Below, piece after piece: positions 59,541 to 63,764 of a DNA stretch of 63,764 nt (the stretch's first letter is position 1; each line of letters opens with the position of its first letter). The DNA comes from Deltaproteobacteria bacterium (GTDB taxonomy: Bacteria; Myxococcota_A; UBA9160; JAFDDA01), in NCBI GenBank assembly GCA_019311105.1, contig JAFDDA010000023.1, forward strand, positions 1-63,764. The letters run 5' to 3'. The notes under the pieces were generated by a model. It searched no databases and had not been told where the DNA came from. It saw only the letters and a list, made by a program, of their open reading frames with translations. The translations under genes were made by a program, and so were the position numbers.

Positions 59541-59668
59541 GCCCAACTAGGGGTTGCAACGGACCGCCTATCGCGGGGCCAACCAACCTTTGTGGCATCA
59601 TGACACTTCTACTTGGGCCTACAGCTTGCTGTCACGTCGGCGGCGGCTGAGCCCCTGGTCCGTTAGGC
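59541..59668 (+). repeat. attC site, 128 bp
   Basis: R'' is GCCCAAC (59541-59547), L'' starts TAGGGGTTGCAACGG, L' is CTGAGCCCCTGGTCC and R' is GTTAGGC (59662-59668). Arms pair with the typical unpaired extra base. It is roughly nine-tenths identical to the site at 62340, including the loop, as expected for a family of chromosomal attC sites. Confidence 0.92.
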
Positions 59669-59676
59669 GGCGTTCG

Positions 59677-61260
59677 CTAGGCGCGCTTCAGGTAGTCGAG
59701 AGCCAGGTCGGCAGCGTTCAGGCCTCCCGACATCACGTTGCTGACGCCGCCACCCGGCTCCACCCAGTGTCCGCAGAGGAAGAGGTTCTCGACGGGCGAC
59801 TGCTGCGGGATCGGCGTGCGCACCTGGTCCGCCGTGTATCGCCAGCCCACGTAGGCCCCACCGCGGTTCTCGGTGAAGCGTTCGATGGTGACGGGCGTCG
59901 CCAGCTCCAGCACCTCAGCGTGCTCGGCGAGGGGCCCGACGCCGAGGGCGCGCTCCATGTTCGCGAGGAGCTGTGGGATCAGCCGGTCCTTCAGGGCCTT
60001 GTAGTTCCGGCCTCGATGGCGATTGGGGCCGAGGGCATCTTCGAACAGCTCGGGGGTGGCGAGCATCATCGTGGCCACCACGCTCTTGCCAGGCGGACAG
60101 CAGCTCGGATCGATGTTGCTGTAGATCGTGGCCATGGCCGAGTTCGAGGTGCTGTAGTCGCCCATCTGGGTCATCTCGTCGAAGCTCGGCGGGGGTCCGT
60201 CCGATTCCCAGTTCCGGGAGATCTCGCACGCGGTCAGGCCCATCGCGCGCAGGTCGAGGTCGAGGCCCGCGAACAGGATGAGCGTCGAGATGCCCGGCCG
60301 GCGCCGGTTGATCGATTTCACGTAGTCGTCGGGAAGGCCGCCCTCGGGACAGAGCGTGTTCACCAGGGCGGTGACGTCGCCTGCATGGATCACGCAGCGC
60401 GCTCGCGCCGAGATCGAGCCGCCCGAACGCCGCCGCGAGATCACGCCGCTTGCGCGACCGTCTTCGAAGGTGATCTCCGTCGCACCCTGCTCGAGCCGGA
60501 GTTCCCCGCCGCGTTCTTCGAACAGGTCGGCGAGGGTCTGACTCATGTGGCCCGAGCCGCCCTTCGGATAGTACGCCTGGCCTCCATCCACGCGGAACAC
60601 GAGGTCGCACATGATGGCGCTGGCCGCGTCGATCACCTGCGGGCTGGTCCCCATGAAGCCGCTCGGGATCGCGAGCATCAGCTCGATCAGGCTCGGATCG
60701 GAAACGAACTCCTTCAACACCTCCAGCGCCTTTCGGCCGGCCAGGGTGCCGTACTCGCGGACGGCCTCGGCCAGCTGCTCGCGAGCTGCGGCATCCCCGC
60801 CCTCGGAGATCTCCTGGCTCGCGAGCAGGGCTTCGGCGATCGGGCCGTACTTCGCGTAGAAGGCCCGGATGCCCGCCTCTTCGTGGGGGAAGTTCGTCAC
60901 GAGCATCTCGACGTGGGGGTCGAGTGCCCAGGGAAGCGAGAAGTCGGTGCCGCGCGCCTCGTCGACCATGCGGCCGAAGGAGTCGAGCTTCAGGAACTCG
61001 ACGCGGCCCTCGGCGCCGACGCGCTCGAGGAGCCGGTAGGTCATGCCCCCGGGCTCGCACGAGTTGATCACGTGGTTCGAGGCTTCAAAGCGGTAGTCGC
61101 CGCGCTCGAAGTTCATCGTGCAGCCGCCGGGCGTGCTGTGCTTCTCGAGCATCAGCACGCGCCGTCCCTCCGTCGCGAGCGAGTTGCCTGCCATCAGGCC
61201 GGCCATCCCCGTCCCGATCACGATCGCGTCGAACTGGCCGAGGTCCTCGATCTCACCCAT
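59677..61260 (-). CDS. FAD/NAD(P)-dependent oxidoreductase, phytoene-desaturase/retinol-saturase-like
   Basis: A 527-residue flavoprotein. The FAD-binding motif VIGTGMAGLMAGNSLATEG (about 15-33) and LEKHSTPGGCTMNFERGDYRFEASNHVI follow the CrtI/CrtISO/retinol saturase style; GGSGHMSQTLADLFEERGGEL and a C-terminal FLCGHWVEPGGGVSNVMSGG complete the fold. It likely reduces or desaturates a polyene or isoprenoid. GGAGGTGATGTC precedes ATG 61260. It lies reversed inside the cassette array, its TAG only nine bases from an R' core, and has chromosome-like high GC, unlike its neighbours. Confidence 0.88.
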   Translation of the reverse strand: MGEIEDLGQFDAIVIGTGMAGLMAGNSLATEGRRVLMLEKHSTPGGCTMNFERGDYRFEASNHVINSCEPGGMTYRLLERVGAEGRVEFLKLDSFGRMVDEARGTDFSLPWALDPHVEMLVTNFPHEEAGIRAFYAKYGPIAEALLASQEISEGGDAAAREQLAEAVREYGTLAGRKALEVLKEFVSDPSLIELMLAIPSGFMGTSPQVIDAASAIMCDLVFRVDGGQAYYPKGGSGHMSQTLADLFEERGGELRLEQGATEITFEDGRASGVISRRRSGGSISARARCVIHAGDVTALVNTLCPEGGLPDDYVKSINRRRPGISTLILFAGLDLDLRAMGLTACEISRNWESDGPPPSFDEMTQMGDYSTSNSAMATIYSNIDPSCCPPGKSVVATMMLATPELFEDALGPNRHRGRNYKALKDRLIPQLLANMERALGVGPLAEHAEVLELATPVTIERFTENRGGAYVGWRYTADQVRTPIPQQSPVENLFLCGHWVEPGGGVSNVMSGGLNAADLALDYLKRA

Positions 61261-61566
61261 GACATCACCTCCCGAACTCGGAGCGCACGAGCCGTCCCGA
61301 AGCGTAGGCAACGGTGACCTGCGTATCGTTGTCTCGGGCATTCTCATCTTTGTCCGTAGCAGGCGCAACGATGTGTGCGAGTTGCGGCTGCCAAGGGCCC
61401 GCGGGGCGTCGAACTGAGGTGTTTCGCGTCATCCCGTACTGGTCGGATCTGCGCCATCCTGTTCGGGCCATCGGGTGCATATGCCGGACGCGACCGGGAA
61501 CCCTCTCTTGGATCATCGGTCCATTCTGTCCAAACTCGGCTGACCGGTCACAGATACTGGGTCGCC
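61261..61566. other. Non-coding spacer inside cassette 3
   Basis: This 306-bp stretch must hold the promoter of the reverse FAD oxidoreductase gene. No convincing ORF starts here. No attC core was found, so the FAD gene and the next small frame appear to share one cassette. Confidence 0.45.
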
Positions 61567-61839
61567 ATGTGCCTTTGGGCCCTCACTGTCGCCGCCAGCA
61601 ACTCCGCCCTGCTCGAAGTGCCACTCGTGCATCCCGCACGTGCGGTTCAAGGCTTCGTCTTTGTCTTGGGAGTCAGCGGAGTAGTCTCCGCCAACCCACG
61701 GGTGCACGGGATTCTGGCGCTTCTTGTCTGGCTCTTGCCCCTAGCTGGACTCATCCGCGCGTCGGTCCCAGGATTTCTGCGCAATAACGCGCACCTAGCA
61801 AGGGGTTGCAGCGGACCGCCTAGCGCGGAGATCAACTGA
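61567..61839 (+). CDS. Small membrane protein fragment at the end of cassette 3
   Basis: A 90-residue frame with two TM segments (AMCLWALTVAASNSALL-like and GILALLVWLLPLAGLI). Its last 15 or so residues (HLARGCSGPPSAEIN) are read out of the attC arm, a common feature of cassette genes. The start is uncertain; a longer frame opens upstream at 61375. It may be the tail of a larger gene. Confidence 0.5.
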   Translation: MCLWALTVAASNSALLEVPLVHPARAVQGFVFVLGVSGVVSANPRVHGILALLVWLLPLAGLIRASVPGFLRNNAHLARGCSGPPSAEIN

Positions 61840-61916
61840 TATCTTGTCTGGCGTCGTGGCTCGAGCGCCGTTCCGCTACCGGTCAGCGGCGGCCGTTGAG
61901 CCCTTATCCGTTAGGC
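61793..61916 (+). repeat. attC site, 124 bp
   Basis: R'' is ACCTAGC (degenerate, 61793-61799), L'' AAGGGGTTGCAGCGGACC, L' TTGAGCCCTTATCC and R' GTTAGGC (61910-61916). The 5' core has drifted from RYYYAAC, which could lower recombination. Confidence 0.88.
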
Positions 61917-61932
61917 GGCAACGCGAACATTG

Positions 61933-62321
61933 GTGGACACCGACAATCGACTCGTTCTCGTTGTCCTTCACGCATCGGACCTGGCTGCGTCCCTTCAGGT
62001 CTATCGAGACATCTTCCAGATCCCCTTGGCATCGAGCGAACACGATCCGCCGGACGATCCTTGGGTGGGTGGCCTCCACGCTGCTCTTTCCTGGCACCAA
62101 GGGGCGTACCTCCACTTCGCGATCTACCCAGCCCTGCCACCGGAGCGACCTGTAACGACTGGGGCGCAAGTCGGGTTCCTGGTTGCAGACACCCTCGAGA
62201 CTCATTCTCGTGCGGTCGCTGGCGGCGTGCCGGTCCTTCACGAGCCGCGAACCGAACCGTGGGGCTCACGGCGAGATACCTGGACCCAGACCGGAACATC
62301 ATCAACGTCACCTCACGCTGA
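61933..62321 (+). pseudogene. Cassette gene 4: VOC/glyoxalase-fold protein with a frameshift
   Basis: From GTG 61933 the protein reads LVLVVLHASDLAASLQVYRD and continues as a glyoxalase/bleomycin-resistance fold to EPRTEPWG. The expected ending, LTARYLDPDRNIINVTSR, is present but one base out of frame after the GGGG run at 62261-62264. An added G restores a complete protein of about 129 residues. As it stands, the frame runs on through the attC to 62466. Either a pseudogene or a homopolymer error in the assembly. The start is 17 bases after the R' core. Confidence 0.75.
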
Positions 62322-62339
62322 CGGGCAAGCCGAGTTGCC

Positions 62340-62468
62340 GCCAAACAAGGGGCTGCAACGGGCCGCCTATCGTGGGGCCAACCAACCTTTGTGGCATCAT
62401 GCAACTTCTAACTTGGGCCAACAGCTTGCTGTCACGTCGGCGGCCGCTGAGCCCCTAGTCCGTTAGGC
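62340..62468 (+). repeat. attC site, 129 bp
   Basis: R'' is GCCAAAC (62340-62346), L'' AAGGGGCTGCAACGGGCC, L' CCGCTGAGCCCCTAGTCC and R' GTTAGGC (62462-62468). Arms pair over about 17 bp, with one extra base on one side. Confidence 0.92.
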
Positions 62469-62481
62469 GGCGGAGATCCCC

Positions 62482-62715
62482 GTGTGTCCGACACCCAAAG
62501 GCGATGCGAGCGGAAGTTCTGGTCCCGGTCCGATCGTGACTACTCTTCAGGTTCTCATCTGTCTCTTCTGCATCGCAGTCGCCCTGTTTTCGGTAGTCAA
62601 CCCGCCACCCGACGAGAATGGGCGTGCACTCGCAGTGGCAGGCGTGATCTTCTTTGGCCTCCCTGGTGTTGTCGGGTTGTATCTTCTGCTTCGCAGGTGG
62701 CAACGAGACCGCTGA
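62482..62715 (+). CDS. Cassette gene 5: small two-TM membrane protein
   Basis: A 77-residue frame. TM helices lie at about 20-38 (VTTLQVLICLFCIAVALFSVV) and about 50-68 (LAVAGVIFFGLPGVVGLYLLL), followed by a basic end (RRWQRDR). GTG at 62482 is 13 bases after R'; GTG at 62536 is an alternative start. No family recognised. Confidence 0.6.
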   Translation: MCPTPKGDASGSSGPGPIVTTLQVLICLFCIAVALFSVVNPPPDENGRALAVAGVIFFGLPGVVGLYLLLRRWQRDR

Positions 62716-62810
62716 CCCAAGCCAGCCAGTAGTGAGTTCGGTTCCAAACGGCTCCCGACTCAGGACCTTCATCATGAGTGCGATGCAGCCTTGGCCTCTC
62801 GTGGCCCGCC

Positions 62811-62858
62811 GCCTAACACGGGGCTGCAGCGGATGCGCATCCCCTCAAGGAGTTTGGC
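62811..62858 (+). repeat. Short or decayed attC site
   Basis: A good R''-L'' (GCCTAACACGGGGCTGCAGC at 62811) is followed after a GGATGCGCATCC palindrome by GTTTGGC (62852-62858) as a possible R'. The middle of a normal attC is missing, so it may be a deletion derivative. A cassette gene starts six bases later. Confidence 0.55.
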
Positions 62859-62863
62859 GCGCC

Positions 62864-63235
62864 ATGCGAGTTGTCGCGATGCTTCTCGTACTCAGCAGCT
62901 ACGTATCGCTGCTATACGCACGACCAGCAGACGCTCGTCCGGAGCACATCAGACCCGGGATATCGTACTACTCAGACGACTTCGCGGTGGTCGGGCTCGT
63001 GCACGATCTCGCTGCCGAGAAGAACTACGAAGAGGTCTACCAGTTCTATTCGTACTACGAAGCAATCTATGACGCACAGGAACGCGTCGTAGTTTTCAAG
63101 GAGTACAAGCGTGCCGAGCTGATCCGGACCGAAGAATACAGCTATCGATCTTCTGGGGATCTTCTGGAGCGACGCACGCTGCGACCTGGAGTGCCCGCAG
63201 AGATCACCCCCGGCCCGGCACCAGCCGGCGACTAG
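62864..63235 (+). CDS. Cassette gene 6: small secreted protein
   Basis: A 123-residue protein with a signal peptide (MRVVAMLLVLSSYVSLLYA). It is rich in Tyr and acidic residues (HDLAAEKNYEEVYQFYSYYEAIYDAQERVVVFKEYKRAEL) and Pro-rich at the C-terminus. No family recognised. ATG at 62864 is chosen over an upstream in-frame ATG because it follows the presumed R' core and opens the signal peptide. Confidence 0.65.
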   Translation: MRVVAMLLVLSSYVSLLYARPADARPEHIRPGISYYSDDFAVVGLVHDLAAEKNYEEVYQFYSYYEAIYDAQERVVVFKEYKRAELIRTEEYSYRSSGDLLERRTLRPGVPAEITPGPAPAGD

Positions 63236-63371
63236 CTGTCAGGACCCGTTCGGGGCATGTGGTTAGACCTCAAGACCACGCTAGGCCGAGTAGTTGTGGC
63301 CGACCCGTCGCGTTGCCGTTGCCTGTGGGCGCGGGTCTGATCACGTTTTGATCCGATTTGCGCGGGCCGCC

Positions 63372-63400
63372 GCCTAACAAGGCGTTGCAGCGGAGCGGCG
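63372..63400 (+). repeat. attC 5' half-site
   Basis: R'' is GCCTAAC and L'' AAGGCGTTGCAGCGGAGCG. No matching L'-R' occurs within the usual distance. The next L' (CCGCTGAGCCCC) is at the window end, about 380 bp away, so this may be an attC interrupted by the lysine-rich gene segment. Confidence 0.65.
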
Positions 63401-63441
63401 ATCCCGTTGACGAATCTGTGCCAGTCGGGAGCCGTCCGTGT

Positions 63442-63549
63442 CTACTTCTTCTTCTTTTCCTTCTTGAGCTTTCGCTTCTCCTTGGGGGTCAGCAGGGCCT
63501 TTTTCTGTTGTTCCCGCTTGCCCTTATCCTTGCTTCCCTTGTCACCCAT
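63442..63549 (-). CDS. 35-residue lysine-rich protein (reverse orientation in cassette)
   Basis: The frame reads MGDKGSKDKGKREQQKKALL and ends in a run of Lys. A ribosome site GAGGAGAAACAGAT lies before the ATG at 63549. It is short, very basic and without a TM. Similar tiny Lys-rich proteins occur widely in bacteria without a known role. It is reversed relative to the array. Confidence 0.75.
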   Translation of the reverse strand: MGDKGSKDKGKREQQKKALLTPKEKRKLKKEKKKK

Positions 63550-63663
63550 ATCTGTTTCTCCTCGATCGAAATGAACATTCCCGGATGGACCGGCTCGTCG
63601 CGGTCCCGGAGTCTGGATACTCCACTCACGACCGCGGTGGCAAGGCCTGCTGACTTCCTTGGC

Positions 63664-63764
63664 GCCTAAGTCGCCACATTCTCCGCAGCGGCACGGCTCG
63701 GAGGCCTGCGCGTAGGAGCGTCGATCGTCATGAAGAAAAAGTCAGTCGGCGGCCGCTGAGCCCC
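63664..63764 (+). repeat. attC site truncated by the window end
   Basis: The final 24 or so bases, ending GGCGGCCGCTGAGCCCC, match the L' of the full attC at 62340, so the R' core should lie about 10 bases beyond the window. A possible R'' is GCCTAAG at 63664-63670, but its L'' is poor. More cassettes are expected to the right. Confidence 0.75.

Larger units (their letters stand above)
58401..63764 (+). mobile_element. Integron gene-cassette array (attC array, CALIN-type in this window)
   Basis: Cassettes begin after GTTAGGC (R') and each ends in an attC whose 5' half reads GCCTAAC-like (R'') followed by AAGGGGTTGCAGCGG-like (L''). Full attC sites are at 59541-59668, 61793-61916 and 62340-62468; shorter or decayed ones are at 58909-58945, 62811-62858 and 63372; a final one is cut by the window edge. 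The L'/L'' arms differ by one extra base, as in true attC hairpins. Cassette contents are mostly novel and visibly less GC-rich than the chromosome. No integrase is at the left edge, and the right side is unseen. Confidence 0.9.

Noticed and set aside
63262-63268. GTTAGAC, a perfect GTTRRRY core
   Set aside because: No convincing R''-L'' in front (only GACTAGC) and no L' arm; too little for an attC call.
1-63764. CRISPR arrays, tRNA or rRNA genes, insertion-sequence transposases, phage genes
   Set aside because: No regularly spaced direct repeats, cloverleaf with CCA-type ends, transposase or phage structural motifs were seen.

Overview
This is about 64 kb of very GC-rich bacterial chromosome. 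The organism looks Gram-negative: there are several lipoprotein signals, an MlaA-type outer-membrane lipid protein, an HpnM/HpnN-type lipid export pair, a DUF1329 protein and an M48 lipoprotein protease. The gene mix (phytanoyl-CoA-type dioxygenase, phosphotriesterase-like hydrolase, luciferase-like flavin oxidoreductase, myo-inositol-phosphate synthase, tungsten aldehyde oxidoreductase, UbiB-like kinase) suggests a soil or marine lineage of the former Deltaproteobacteria or Myxococcota/Binatota type. That placement is inference. No rRNA or tRNA gene and no CRISPR array was seen.

Layout. 1-9.4 kb: a broken subtilase, then small-molecule catabolism genes (dehydrogenase, tandem hot-dog thioesterase, XRE-cupin regulator, PhyH, phosphotriesterase) and a minus-strand run of DCC, GrpB, epimerase and dehydrogenase genes. 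9.5-20.4 kb: envelope and lipid genes (flippase-like protein, Ino1, MlaA, HpnM, HpnN), aconitase joined tail-to-tail with a truncated sensor, and a VTT-domain protein. 20.5-25.4 kb: a tightly overlapping operon of GntR/FadR regulator, GlpD, lipid kinase, queuosine-salvage hydrolase and a small permease. 25.3-41.9 kb: a periplasmic PheC-AroQ fusion, NadE, hydrolases, a membrane/Tat-type aldo-keto reductase with Fe-S-type cysteines beside DUF1329, DHH phosphoesterase, ApaH, MsrB next to a palindromic element, a gene-poor structured stretch and an M48 protease. 42.0-49.1 kb: a molybdenum/tungsten cofactor operon (MoaD-like, AOR, MoeA, MoeA-PBP fusion) with a perfect 30-bp inverted repeat ahead of AOR and a duplicated start region ahead of MoeA. 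49.2-58.2 kb: mixed housekeeping genes, with a ferritin-like gene broken by a 38-bp tandem duplication.

From 58,401 to the right edge the sequence changes character. It is less GC-rich, has short unfamiliar ORFs, and is punctuated by attC recombination sites (R'' of the GCCTAAC type, R' GTTAGGC; three full sites of 124-129 bp and several short or decayed ones). This is an integron gene-cassette array. No integrase lies at its left boundary, so within the window it is a CALIN-type array (attC sites without an integrase). Cassettes encode small membrane proteins, a VOC-fold protein with a frameshift, secreted and lysine-rich small proteins, and one reverse-oriented, chromosome-like FAD oxidoreductase. 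The first cassette gene carries an in-frame amber codon.

Several genes appear disrupted (subtilase, sensor, ferritin-like gene, first cassette gene, VOC gene). Some may be assembly or consensus errors and should be checked against reads.
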